Below are positions 35,704 to 46,883 of a stretch of 64,000 bases of DNA, piece after piece (the stretch's first letter is position 1; each line of letters begins with the position of its first letter). Origin of the DNA: Maratus speciosus (lineage: Eukaryota; Arthropoda; Arachnida; Araneae; Salticidae). Both the position numbers and the translations under genes were made by a program. The notes beneath the pieces are model-generated. The model was given only the letters and a program-made list of their open reading frames with translations, was not told the origin of the DNA and made no database searches. The DNA is taken from the NCBI GenBank assembly GCA_963932465.1, contig OZ010792.1, positions 189,499,556 through 189,563,555 on the forward strand, written 5' to 3'.

Positions 35704-37220
35704 TACTGCTCAAAACAATTAGGGGAGCACATGGTTTTAACAAAATTATGCAAATATTTACACCGATAAGTAACATAAAATAAAACATCCATAATTTAAA
35801 GGGTAGTAGAAAACAGATAAAATAAACTCCACATGCACATTAAAGTTTATGAGGTAAAAAAGTAGAAAAAGGAGATAAGTGTAGAAATCGGGATTCTGCA
35901 GAAACGTCTGTTTCACTGTCTCAGTTGTAAAATTAAATTTCTCAGCTTGTGTTTTGAGAAAAGGTGACTTGAAAATGTCACAACAATGTGATTTAATGGA
36001 ATCCGTGGCTTGGCGGGTTACCGGGACAGTTGAATATGGGGAAAAACAACGACGTGTAGCGGACGCTGTTGGGGTCGCAAGAAGTGTCAATGCAAGGCTG
36101 TGGAATCGATTCCAAGACATATGGAATAGTAGACATTGGCAAGGGCAAGGTCGGCCATGTGTTACCACAGAAACTAATGACCGATATATCCTGTTCACAG
36201 CTCGTTGAGACGGAACGGGCAATGCTACTCTGCTGCAAAGAGAGTTGTTCTTGGCCACAGGACGAAGGGTTTCCAGCCAAAAAGTCCAAAATAGGCTTCA
36301 TGAGGATAGTCTGTATGCACGTAAGCTAGTGTTCTGTATTCCGTTAATCTCAAGCAACTGTGCGGCCCAAGAAAGGTGGACAACTGAACATCGAGCTTGG
36401 AGGTAACGTTGTTGGAGTCAAATTCTATTTACAGACGAGTACCGATTCAGTCTGGATGTGATATCTGCTGTGTTTTGGCATGGAGAGAAAGAGGCACTCA
36501 AAATAATCCCACATTCTTTCGTGAAAGATCACATTACAGACGAGGTGGGTCCATGCATAGGTGGACGTACGGGCCTGCATATCATTTGGGATGGCATTTT
36601 GACGGTCCGAAGTTATACAGACGAGATACTGAGACTTCATGTCATATTTTATGTCGCAGCAATTAGGTATTTCTTTTTTTCCATGCATGATAATGCCAGA
36701 CCTCATACAGCTCGTCTTGTGGAAAACATGCTTGAAGCTGAAACAATACAGAGTATGGAATGACCAGCATGCTCTCCTGACCAGAATTCGATCGATCATG
36801 TTTGGGACATACTCAGACGACGCATTGCTGAGAGACCAAGGCCTCCTTTTACTATCCAGGACTTGGAGAATGCAATTCTTGAGAATTGGAACAGTATTCC
36901 CCAAAGCCTTATCGATAACCTCATCGCATTCATGAAAAATACGTGTACAGCAGTCTTAGCTGTTCGAGGAGATCACACGCTTTATTAAAAATCTTGCATC
37001 ATTTCTAAATAATACTTTTTTTGTCATTTACATGTAACTGGATTGTTGCCCTAAACCACCTTTTTATGTTCTTTCCATGTTTTCGAAGAATAAAATCTCC
37101 ATATTACAAATTTTTGTGCGTCTTTTTGTGCTATGTACTATGCATTTTATGCCCATACATGACTGTCTTGCACTGTTCTCTTCACTTTTTTGCTTGCTGT
37201 CCTAATTTGTTTGAGCAGTG
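35704..37220 (+). mobile_element. Tc1-like (TCB type) transposon, dead
   Basis: TA at 35702-35703 and 37221-37222 flank the ends TACTGCTCAAAACAATTAGG and, on the opposite strand, CACTGCTCAAACAAATTAGG. The TIR is about 25-30 bases. A transposase pseudogene fills 35975-36988. A poly-T of about 22 bases begins just outside the right end (37231). Short TIRs and the protein type resemble the Tc1 (TCB) elements common in arthropods, including spiders. Confidence 0.9.
35975..36988 (+). pseudogene. TCB-type Tc1 transposase pseudogene
   Basis: The start MSQQCDLMESVAWRVTG leads into a helix-turn-helix segment (EYGEKQRRVADAVGVARSV, then LWNRFQ) and GRPCVTTETNDRY. A frameshift near 36205 passes to NATLLQRELFLATGRRVSSQ. 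FTDEYRFSLDV (first catalytic Asp) lies near 36432, where the family has SDESRF. Further breaks occur before MHDNARPHTARLV (second Asp). The Glu position, 34 residues later, reads NSIDHVWDILRRR, that is Asp instead of Glu. A stop stands at the usual Trp codon (36761-36763). The end HTLY then TAA at 36988 is near the usual C-terminus. The enzyme is certainly inactive. Confidence 0.88.
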
Positions 37221-37431
37221 TATTACGATTTTTTTTTTTTTTTTTTTTTTTTACGGACACTTTAGTATTTTTTTCTTTCTTGGACATCATGGTTAAAATT
37301 GTCGATATCTTAAAACAGGTGTCGTTAACAAGTAGGCGCACTTCTAGCCACCGACCAATTTTCTCTATATTGAAGCCTATAACCTATTATTAAATAGCCA
37401 TTAAGTCAGTAAGTGCTGTTTTTTTCTAAAG

Positions 37432-37886
37432 AAAATTGTATGAGTTGTAACTTTCCAACTGGCCGAAAAATGTCCAAGCTGGATTTGCTAGAAGGATCTC
37501 TTGGCTGAAACTGCCAATGCTATGTCTACTTAACTATCCTGGACGAATATAGAGGACCTAATTCACCCAGCTGACCTTATTGGTCATAGCATCTGGTCTG
37601 ATACATGAATGAGATCAATGGAATAGATCGCAAGTAATAGAATCCAGTAAACACTGTATACTACTGGATTCCATTGCCTGCGATTTATTCGGTTGAGCCG
37701 ATTCATATCGGACCAGATACTATGATCAATAAGGTTAGCTGGATGAATTAGGTCCTCGAGATTCGTCCAGGATAGCTCAGTTACCAAAGTACAGGCAGCA
37801 TCATGCAAGAAGCAAGAGATCACCCTGGTTCTTATCCTGGCCCGGACATTTTTCACACAGGTCGAAAATTATAACTCATACGATTT
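37432..37886. mobile_element. Foldback/MITE, ~215-bp arms
   Basis: AAAATTGTATGAGTTGTAAC at the left pairs with AAATCGTATGAGTTATAAT on the opposite strand at the right. The pairing continues through AAAAATGTCC, CCTGGACGAAT, GGACCTAATTCA, CCTTATTG and AATCCAGTA towards a centre near 37655. A 90-codon minus frame at 37584-37856 is contained in the right arm and is incidental. No clear target duplication was found. Confidence 0.75.
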
Positions 37887-39128
37887 ATTTGCCAATTAGA
37901 ATAACTGTGTAAAGAAAATGCGTTTCCATATGCACCGTATTTCTTAATGACATCTGTTTTCAACGAAATAATGAAAGACAAACATACGCTGAAACAAAAA
38001 GTTTCATTGGAATTCTTTAGGATTGGATTTTGTTTTCATACTTAGTAGTTGTAAAAAAGGTCCTTTACACATGGCATTTTTTTTATACGCATCTATTTCC
38101 ATTCATATTTAGAATTGTATACAACTGTACCATTTGCATGGAACACACCTACAAATTACTATGCGAGTTAGTTTACGCATACAGAAACGTCTGAAAATTT
38201 TAAATGTGTTTATGATAGTATAACGATTTACTGATGAACGAAGCCTGAACAATAAATCAAGAATGTCATGCTAGGTTTTCAGTTTTTGGAAGAAAACAAC
38301 GATTTCATTATCTCTTTTTTCTAAAGGGACAAAATCTTAGATATATCAGTTTTCAGCATCAAACTGCATCAACCAGCATTATTCCGAGATATTTGGAGGC
38401 AAAATTAATGATCTCCATTCTATTTCATCTCGAATCGTAAAATATTAATGCTATCTGTTGCTTGCATTTTCTACCTAAGACTACTTTATTACGGCATAGT
38501 GGAAATCATTCTTAAAGGACGAAAAATTCATCTAAAACGCGGCTGAATGAAAAAATGGAATTTATTCGGTTTGTTTCTTAAAGGTTCAGAATAAAAGCAA
38601 AGGAAACATCGTTATCAAAAAATTAGTGGATTAACAAGTTATTTTTTATTACATGCAATGTAAAAGGATCCAAAAAATGTCCGAATATGGAACAGAAAAA
38701 TGTTAAACGTTTAATGTAATCTTTTATTAAATCCCACCTTCAGAAACTCTTCCCATATTCTTCAGAAACAAATAAGTTTCAGTGGTTTACGGAATGTTTA
38801 CTGGGAAGGTAAGTTAAAAAAATTATGCGTTTGTTAAATCCAAACATCCTCTTGATTTTATAAGTTTCTGATTGCTTGTTTTTCCGAAAGTTTTCTGAAA
38901 ATACGCAAAAGCTTAACAGGATTGTCGTTAAATGCGATATTAACACTGTTTTGGTGCTAGTTTTTCTCCTGTATCAGGAAAAGTATCCCCAATATCTTAG
39001 AAATTATTATATTCATTCTTCCATGTACGCATTTTTACTCTGTATGTATATGCAGGGTGTACATTCTTATTGTTGAACAACAGCTAACTTTTAAAACGTT
39101 ACATTTAGATGTGTTGTTCCAAGTGCAA
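37887..39128. other. AT-rich stretch, no gene seen
   Basis: No useful frame is present. CAGGGTGTACATTCTTATTG near 39053 looks like a TIR start, but its partner is unclear. Confidence 0.4.
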
Positions 39129-39553
39129 ATATGTTTCAAACAATTTTCTTTATGTATGAAAATCCATTTACATCAAAAGAGTTAGTTTACCAAAAGTAGT
39201 GAAATAAAAAATGTTGTATAGTCACCAATAAGTTTCATTTAGAATAATATTCTACATGATCTAACATATGCAAAAAAAAAAAAAAAAATTAAGCTTTTTT
39301 CACTAAGAACATAATTATTCGTTTCTACAGGCAACGCTGAAAATTTACAAAATTTTAAGTACTATAAGGTGAGAAGATTTGGTCCTGTGTGAAATGGAAT
39401 TTTTACTATTTTCTTTGTTAAAACACAGATAATACTTTTCTAAACATAACTTAGCAGAATAATAAATTAAATTTTGTAATTTTTTAAGATTAACTATTAT
39501 GACATACATGGATTTTCATACGATGAAAATAACATTTGAAATGTTTCTGTAAG
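39129..39553. repeat. Weak inverted repeat, ~50-bp arms
   Basis: ATGTATGAAAATCCATTTAC near 39153 is the inverse of ACATACATGGATTTTCATAC near 39499, with weaker pairing to ATGTTTCAAA at 39130. It may be part of a degraded TIR element starting at 39053. Confidence 0.45.
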
Positions 39554-39877
39554 TGAAATATACCTTTAAAACTAAGATTTAGTAATTATCTATTGTCATA
39601 TATTTAGAATGGATTCTTTGAAAGCATGTATGTATACCAGGACTCTGTTCACGCTTTTCGCACAGCGTCCTTTTTTGTGAAACTGTGAAAATATTTTTTT
39701 ACTTGTGAAAAATCTAGTCATAATTTTGTGAATTTGAAATGCTGATTATATTCAGGTTCTTGTTTATATATTTTTAAGAAGATATTGTATGTAAAATACA
39801 CATTTTTCCGTCAGTTATATAAATATGACAGGTCAGACTTTACTTTTAAATGATTAAATTTGTGAAATGTTCAATTT

Positions 39878-40010
39878 GGAGGAGGAAAAGTTTTGTGAAA
39901 TGTATTTTTTTCAGACAAAGAATTTTGTGAAGAGTCCTGTTTTAAGAAGAAGAAGTTTGTGAAGGGTCCTGTTTTTAGATGAAAAGTTTTGTGAAGGGTC
40001 CTTTAAAGGA
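39878..40010 (+). repeat. Minisatellite, ~32-bp unit
   Basis: TTTGTGAAGGGTCCTGTTTT and variants recur at about 39895, 39927, 39957 and 39990, ending in GGGTCCTTTAAAGGACCC. Related TTTGTGAA phrases occur back to 39695. Confidence 0.7.
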
Positions 40011-40494
40011 CCCAGTTTCTTTCTAAACAGATCTCTGTATTCATATATATATATATATATATATATACAGGATGTTGCCGAATTCGACCGTCAAATTCAG
40101 AGTGGTGATAGTAGGCAGCAAGGGGATGAAATTTACCATAGAACGTAAACCACCCATTTTATCAAAAATAAATGGTGTTCTACCTTAACTCAACTTGAGT
40201 TGACGGTAATAATTTTCAGAAAACTAAAGTATATTATAATAAAAATTTTAATAGACATTTTCTCCTATGTTGTAAATGTGATAATGTAGTCTATCAACTC
40301 ATGTAATTCTGTGCTAAAATGAGACTGACACTTTACTTAATTAATTAAAGATATATTAGCGTAATATTTACAAGATATGTACATTCCGTTACAGTTCAAA
40401 ACACAATTTAAATCTTTTCGTCTCTCGTCTTAAAACAACATCCTTCATTACTCAGCGTTCTCTAGTTCTGCTTCTCCCGCGAAAACAACAACCT

Positions 40495-40715
40495 CGTACC
40501 TCTACCCCGTCGTTCAATTTGACTCAGTTCAGTTTTAGTTTTTCCTCGCTCACGATGAGCGTCTTTCGATGCGAAGTTTCTCTCTAGTACGCATGCGTTG
40601 GGCGGAACTTCTGTCACCGATCGCTCCTGGATGGCGCTTTTACGCTAGGCACTGAAAGACAGGCAGTGGCGGCTTAGATATCTAAAAGCACTGGTAAATG
40701 CAGTCCTACAACTCG
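40495..40715 (+). repeat. GC-rich block, direct copy A
   Basis: The block runs from TACCCCGTCGTTCAATTTGA through CTCACGATGAGCGTCTTTCG, GTACGCATGCGTTGGGCGGA, CACCGATCGCTCCTGGATGG and GGCAGTGGCGGCTTAGATAT to AATGCAGTCCTACAA. It nearly matches 41190-41395. CpG is frequent. It may be promoter-like host sequence, but nothing proves that. Confidence 0.85.
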
Positions 40716-40905
40716 GCCGTGCTGACTAGCTATTCGTCCTCGGATGCATCACAGTCTGCTGGAAGGAGCAGCAGGAGCACCTGTAAAGACAAAACAAGAC
40801 AAAACAAAAAAGAGCAGCACCCAAAGATCTAAAAAAAAACAGCATCAGTTCGTTGTGAAAGAAATCATCAAACAGGATGAGGGCACTTTGGTCGTTATTT
40901 AGTTG

Positions 40906-41181
40906 ATGACGCTTCAAGCGGTAGACACTTACTACATCAGGAGGAACGCAGGTGAGGCTCTGGAAGCCATTAAAGGCGATTGGGACACAAAAATGCTTCC
41001 CTACACTGTTAAAAATATCGTGAAAAATTACCTCTGTTTTTAAAGGCTATCTATTTTCTGACGAATGAGATCGCTTCATAAACGATTATGGCGTGTTCTC
41101 ATTGGTCAGAAAATAGATAGCCTTTAAAAACAGAGGTAATTTTTCACGATATTTTTAACAGTGTACAATCGGCCAGACTGA
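40906..41181 (+). other. Short coding-like stretch interrupted by a MITE
   Basis: From ATG 40906 the frame reads MTLQAVDTYYIRRNAGEALE, then AIKGDWDTKMLP. The MITE at 41004-41163 interrupts it. Removing the MITE and one TA joins it to YNRPD and a TGA at 41179-41181, giving 37 codons. Composition and amino-acid make-up look like a real protein rather than AT noise. I cannot name it. It may be a captured exon or a decayed element protein. Confidence 0.35.
41004..41163. mobile_element. Palindromic MITE family P1, copy 1
   Basis: CACTGTTAAAAATATCGTGA at the left and its exact complement at the right, with TA at 41002-41003 and 41164-41165. Arms of ~70 bases (ACCTCTGTTTTTAAAGGCTA, TCTATTTTCTGAC) fold on a centre near 41083. 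The right arm holds CTCATTGGTCAG. The second copy is at 59330-59488. Confidence 0.93.
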
Positions 41182-41189
41182 ACTTCTAC

Positions 41190-41395
41190 CTGTCGTTCAA
41201 CTCGACTCAGTTCAGTTCTACTTTTTCCACGCTCACGATGAGCGTCTTTCGATCCGAAGTTTCTCTCTAGTACGCATGCGTTGGGCGGAACTGCTGTCAC
41301 CGATCGCTCCTGGATGGCGCTTTGTACGCTAGGCACTGAAAGGCAGGCAGTGGCGGCTTAGATATCTAAAGGCACTGGTAAATGCAGTCCTACAA
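41190..41395 (+). repeat. GC-rich block, direct copy B
   Basis: This is the second copy of 40495-40715, with the same order of motifs and few differences (for example GTTCAACTCGACTCAG against GTTCAATTTGACTCAG). The duplication is younger than most repeats in the window. Confidence 0.85.
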
Positions 41396-41752
41396 TAATG
41401 TCAAAAAAGTGGTAGAAGTTTCTATCATACGCACTAGCAGTATGCACTTGATACTCCGCATTTTAGATTGCGATTACCAGTTCATGCGGTATTATCGATT
41501 AATTCAGCACCCTGTTTTTCGTGATGTTATAACATGCCACACAAAGCAAGTTGCATATCGTTGCATTTTCATTGCAATTTTCTTATTTTAGTCAAAATTA
41601 TTACCTTCAACACAAGTTCAGTAAGGATGAAACACCCTTTATTTGAGACTAAATGAGTGGTTTGCGATCCCATATTCTTTGGCAAATTTTCATCCTTTGA
41701 TGCCTAACTATCACCACTCTGAGTTTATCGGCCGAATCCGGCAAACCCTGTA

Positions 41753-42799
41753 CATTTATATATATATTCATATACAATAAGTTGTATAATTATAGATCCA
41801 CTATTATAAATACATTAAACTTCTGAATTAATATAGAAACATGACAATTTCCTTGCGAAAATATTCTAGACGTCTTATAATTTAAAATTTTGAAAAGAAG
41901 ACAAGCATTCACAAATCATTTTGTATGTATGTGTTTGTAAATATGTAAGTATAGGTAATTTGTTTCATTATTTTAATAAAGGTATATTATTTTCGCATAG
42001 TTGAGGATTTAATAAAAAGAAATAAGTTATTTGACATTCTTTTTCTCTTTGTATTCCTTCACACGTCTTCTTTCTTCCTAGTTCTTTCTTTTGAAAAAAT
42101 ATATCATAAACATTATTCTCACTTATTTTTTTATTAATATTTATGAAACAAAGAAGAAAATAAACAGCGGATATACTTCAGTTTTCTCGTGAAAAAAAAA
42201 ATGATACATGTAATTTCTTTCTGTAAACAGTATATTCTTGCAACTTTCATGAAACTTTTAAAATCTTTAAAGCAAATATAACTATTGGTAATAACAAAGA
42301 AAAACAAAATTTCATGATAAATTTGAAATATATTTTAGAAATAGAATATAAAATATTGGCAGCAAAAATTACAAAAATGTTGTCTATTGTAAAAGAATGT
42401 TTTTAATCGCAGTAGATATAATTGTGTTTACTCAGTTATCGAAAAATATTTATCTTTTAGAAATATTTCATAGATAAAATAAATTTAAGTTTGTGTGTGT
42501 TTTAAAGGAACAAAATTTTTTTCTTCGAATGTTAAATTTTTATCCGTGAAAAATATTTTATAATTTAGTTCATTATTTTTTTGTTATTCAAATGATTTTT
42601 TTTAATCACTCTAAGGATTATTATGGATATGCTTTCCTAATTTTTTCAATTATAAAATTTTAAATATTTCCAAAAACTTCTTCTTTCATAATTTCTCAAA
42701 AATGACCTTTGAAACATTCATCAAACCAAAAAGTGCCATTCCACTATCATTTAAGGAAAGTGCCCAACCGTAAGATGTATTCATTTATCAATGAATTTT
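41753..42799. other. AT-rich stretch, no gene seen
   Basis: No frame, RNA or paired repeat was recognised. Confidence 0.45.
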
Positions 42800-43225
42800 A
42801 CTACATGTCATGTATGATAAAGTATGTCTTTTTAGGATTATTTCTAGAAAATGTATTTTAGTTTATGTCCGTTTCTGAAAACAAAAAATGTCAGTATACT
42901 GAGCAACAATATTGAACAGTCTATTTTCTTTACCTTTAGTGTACATGTCATGTATGATAAAGTATGTTTTTTTTTGGATGATATCTAGAAAATGTATTTT
43001 ACTCTATGTCCGTTTCTGAAAACAAAAAATGTCAGTATACTGAGCAAATATATTAAACAGTTTGTTTTCTTTGCATTTTGTGTACATGCCATGTATGATA
43101 AAGTATGTTTTTTTAGGATGATATCTAGAAAATGTATTTTACTCTATATCCGTTTAAAAAAAAAATATCAGTATTATGATCAACACTATTATACAGTCTG
43201 TTGTCTTTACATTTTGTATACGATA
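42800..43225 (+). repeat. ~140-bp tandem array, three copies
   Basis: TGTATGATAAAGTATGT occurs at 42811, 42951 and 43092. Each is followed by TCTAGAAAATGTATTTTA, TATGTCCGTTTCTGAAAAC and GTCAGTATACTGAGCAA. The third copy is more diverged. A 123-codon frame at 42992-43363 begins inside the second copy and is not a convincing gene. Confidence 0.9.
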
Positions 43226-44416
43226 CTTAAATTTGCTATTTTAAGATTTAAGCAGAAATGGGGTAGCTTCACGCATAACTCATTGTCTTTCACACCTCAT
43301 ATAAATGTCATTAGGAATTCTTTTTATTCCTGTTATGCTTACAGCTTCTTTCAGTTTACTTAGTATACCGCAAAGAGCTGGAATTAAGGCTCTGATATTA
43401 TACTTATATCATTCGTAGTAAAATGTACATACTATACGTAATTTTCAATCTTCTCTTTATTACATCTTCGGCATATGTACAGGCACCAAATGATAGCTTT
43501 GTTTCAGATCTCAATTATTTTGTAATGCTATCTAAATTCTTCCACTCATGCATTAAATATATTTTCAGATGATGGGGCTTCGGTACCGCAACATCTTTCC
43601 CAGTCAAAGATAAAATAATAGAAGACCGATTACTTTATGTTTCCATGACTGGTGGCACATATTTATAAACATCCGTAATCTATCTCCCGCTCATTTTGCT
43701 TTGACCGGAATGTTTCACTTCCCAAGGCGATATCCACCGCTGTCAGGAGAACTAACTAATCTATTCATGGTTTATTAAGTTATATTAATTACATATTTGA
43801 AGATCAGCTTGTATGAAACTGTTAAGGAATTAATATCCCTGCCTCCAGGATTCTAACTTTCAAATGGCAGCTGCAGCTGCCAGGAAAGGAGTGTGAAAAA
43901 AGAAAGAGGAAAAAGGAATGTGATTGTCTGAAAATATATTTAACGCATGACTGAAAAAAATAACATTACAAAATAATTTAGTTCTAATTCAAAGCTTGTT
44001 TTGTACCTGTACATAGGTACAAGATGTTGTCACGAAATAATGCTCGTTGATAAAAATTCTTTGTGCTTAGCAAGACTTCACCTCCATCTTGCACCATACA
44101 TGTGGTTTTCTACTTTTGTATGACATTAAACAGTATAGTATTGCTATATGCAAGGGGGAAAATCCCATTTTTAAGTATTTCAGATTTTGTCAGTTTTCCA
44201 AGCTTACGTTTAGTGACCTATCGATCACCATGTGCTGAATTAGAGTTATTTAATTTTTAATTCTCACTCATGTGCTAAATATATTTCGACGACATTTACA
44301 GACAGTGATATCTTCTAAATTTAACGTCCATTTGAAATTAGGAGTATAAAGTGAAAAAGAAATATATCGTATTCATGTGAAACAAATTAACGCCTTGTAT
44401 TAATACTTTAGTTTAT
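43226..44416. other. AT-rich stretch, no gene seen
   Basis: GC is slightly higher at about 43570-43760 and 43850-43900 (AATGGCAGCTGCAGCTGCCA, a near-palindrome). No motif or frame can be assigned. Confidence 0.4.
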
Positions 44417-44660
44417 TTGCTAAAAAGTGTAAATTAAAACTTTAAAAACAGTAAACATAGGTTTATTCGACTGTTTACATATTTCCACTCTACCAGAGTC
44501 ATTTTCAAAATTAAATGATGGCGTTTAAATAGACCGTGCAGTTTTAGAATATTTTTATTTATTTGTTTTGAAAAATGACCCGGGTAGAGTGGAAACGTGT
44601 AATCAGTCGAATAAACCTATTTTAACTGTTTTTAAAGTTTTAATTTACACCTTTTATCAA
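44417..44660. mobile_element. Foldback MITE, ~110-bp arms
   Basis: TTGCTAAAAAGTGTAAATTA at the left pairs with TTGATAAAAGGTGTAAATTA on the opposite strand. Pairing continues through AAAACTTTAAAAACAGT, AGGTTTATTCGACTG and CCACTCTACC, with a ~20-base loop near 44535. No clear target duplication was found. Confidence 0.8.
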
Positions 44661-44841
44661 TTAAAATTAGTATATCGTGTTCAATTTATTTTTCCAAATA
44701 TTTATTAGACCCCGGTATGCTATTTCTTTCTCCCAGATTATTTTGTCTCCAATAAATAACGTTACCTTGTATACGCCAGCCGTAAAACAAAAGCCCATGT
44801 TTCATTGTGCGATTAAATACTCTACAGAATTTTTTAAAACT

Positions 44842-45000
44842 TCTAAGCATCACACATTTTCAATGTTTATACCGTCGTATTGGGAAAAAAGTACTTTTTA
44901 ATGCATTTTTTTGAAAACTGCATCTCGTTTTTGAAATATTACTTTTTTTGTAGTTTTTAACGACATTTGTTTAATTTTGGCAACTCAAGTACTACATTTT
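44842..45000 (+). repeat. Interspersed repeat shared with 18483-18640
   Basis: TACCGTCGTATTGGGAAAAA, TTTGAAAACTGCATCTC and TTTTTTGTAGTTTTTA follow the same order and spacing as at 18.5 kb. No ends or target duplication were found. Confidence 0.55.
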
Positions 45001-45250
45001 TGTAGAAATCTAAGAAAAAATTATTAAAAAATAGCAATTATATCTTTTTGTTGCCATTTTCTCGTAGAAATTGAAAAAAAAAAATTAAAATACGTGCTAT
45101 TTTGAGAAAAATATAAATGAAGGATTTATGATAAAACATGGAGCTATTATAAACTATATTTAATTTTAAGTATCTATATTAATGCAAATGACGTCATTTT
45201 ACATAAAATAAAAGCGTGTGCTTTAAGTCTTAAAATTGTAATATGTTTTG

Positions 45251-45525
45251 CAGTAGTGTCCCGATTATCCGAGTCCCACTTAACCGAGTTATTTTCTTCT
45301 GATGGACTGGTGGCTTCTATTATTATGAAACAGCCATTATAAATGAAAAAAAAAAATTATGGCCATTTTTATTTTCCATTCTGACCAGAAAATCAGAGTT
45401 CTATCTTTTTACGACTGCTCTTTCATATTCACCTAACGCCTCATTTATAATGGCTGTATCATAATAATAGAAACCACCAGTCCACCAGACGAAAATGAAG
45501 TAATGGAAATGCCGGGGGCGACACT
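45251..45525. mobile_element. Palindromic MITE with Tigger-like ends
   Basis: CAGTAGTGTCCCGATTATCC at the left and, on the opposite strand, AGTGTCGCCCCCGGC at the right resemble the ends of pogo/Tigger elements. The body folds on itself: GACTGGTGG.TTCTATTATTA and CAGCCATTATAAATG pair with their complements at 45445-45495. No TA duplication is evident, so the outermost bases may be altered. Confidence 0.65.
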
Positions 45526-45960
45526 AAATTCTGAAAAAGCAAAATTCCTCTAGTTCTCTAGTCATATCTTTTCCGCAATTTCTACATAGATTAAAATATT
45601 TTTAATCACAAATAGACGTTTTCAATGACGCCATTTGTCTAAAGCATCCCGTTGTTTCAAGATTTAACTTTTAATTTCAAAAGTGATGAAATAAAAAGGA
45701 CATCATTTTGACGAACTTATACTAAAATATTTCACTTTTATGAATTAAAATAAAATATTTAAGTGAATTTAATTTTTAATCGCTAAACCATTCCTCTTTT
45801 GGCGGCCATCTGATAAGTTTTAAGTGACATTTTTTGAAATAATTAGTAGAAAATGTATGTTTTTCTATAAATTCAATTGTTTTAAATCGAAGCCATTAAT
45901 TGTTATGTTGATAATAGAGCTTAAATTTTGTCTCTTGGTTGAAGGTAAAACTAAACTAGT

Positions 45961-46883
45961 CAATCCCAAAACTATCTTCTATCTCATACATGTTAACACT
46001 TCCTCAAAAATGCAGGATATCAGCGAAACTCGATAGGTGATTTACACCAAAATCTAATAATCAACAACTTATGACAAATTATAACTAAATCCGCAGTTTT
46101 ATGAAAATCCATACATTAATTTTTGAGATAGATCTATTGTGAAAATCGTAAAAAATTCTATATAGTAGCGCTATCTGTTAGGCAATTTACACCAAAAACT
46201 AATCAGGACCTGTTTATGCCAGGGACTAACTGAATCTGGAGCTTGATAAAAATTCATGCATTAGTTCTTGCTATGCAGCTATTGCGGTAATCGTGAAAAA
46301 TGCAGCATACTAGCGCCACCTGTTGGGCGATTTACACCAAAACGTAATAAGCACCAAATTATATCATGGACGAACTGAATCTCAAGTTTGATGAAAATTC
46401 GTGCATTAGTCATTGAGATAGAGCTATTGCGATACTTATGAATAATGCAGCATAACAGCGCCACCTGTCGGGCGATTTTTACCAAAAAGTAATAAGCACC
46501 AAATTATATAAAGGACTAAATGAATCTGAAGTTTGATGAAAATCCGTACATTAGTTCTTGCGATAGAGCTATTGCGGAAATCGTAAAAATTGCAGCATAA
46601 TGCTAAGCGATTTACACCAAAAACTAATCAGCACCAATTCATATCAAGGTCTAGTTGAATCTAAAATTTTGTAAAATTCAGTGCATTAGTGCTTGAGATA
46701 GAGCACCCATAAAATTTTTGTCACACACAGACAGACTCACAGACAGAGTGACAGACAGACATTTACATAAAACCATCAAATTGTGTTCAGGACCTTTTAA
46801 ACCGCATAAATCCATCGAAAACCGGAAGTCGAAATTTTTCGCATATTCAATACTTTCTTCTTGCAAAGACTGAAGAAAGTAAA
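45961..46883 (+). mobile_element. Helentron-like element, second copy type
   Basis: The left end CAATCCCAAAACTATCTTCT matches the start of the 14723 element. The right side has a GACA-type microsatellite (about 46723-46762), AACCGGAAGTCGAAA, and a hairpin TACTTTCTTC/GAAGAAAGTA (46851-46881) in the same order. The central tandem array, however, is unrelated in detail: five units of ~145 bases in place of seventeen of 152. Ends are conserved while the array differs. Confidence 0.75.
46010..46700 (+). repeat. ~145-bp tandem array, five copies
   Basis: GGCGATTTACACCAAAA and variants align at 46035, 46181, 46326, 46471 and 46606. Each unit carries GAATCT, GATGAAAATTC, TGCATTAGTTCTTG, GATAGAGCTATTGCG, AATGCAGCATA and AGCGCCACCTGT. 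GCGCCACCTGT.GGGCGA is reminiscent of GCGCCCCCTACCGGCGAA in the 152-bp units, a possible distant relation. Confidence 0.9.

Larger units (their letters stand above)
40068..41750. mobile_element. TIR element with duplicated GC-rich block
   Basis: TA at 40066-40067 and 41751-41752 flank the ends CAGGATGTTGCCGAATTCG and, on the opposite strand, CAGGGTTTGCCGGATTCGG. The TIRs run ~160 bases (CAGAGTGGTGATAG, ATGAAA.TTT, GGTAATAATTTT). Inside are two direct copies of a ~205-bp GC-rich block, a short coding-like stretch between them, and a complete nested MITE. No transposase is visible. The GC-rich interior differs sharply from ordinary elements in this window and may be captured host sequence. Confidence 0.85.

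Noticed and set aside
35758..36258. 166-codon minus-strand open frame
   Set aside because: It is antisense to the TCB transposase pseudogene, which explains the conserved sequence on the plus strand.
42992..43363. 123-codon open frame
   Set aside because: It begins inside the 140-bp tandem units, is full of repeat-encoded residues and has no domain.
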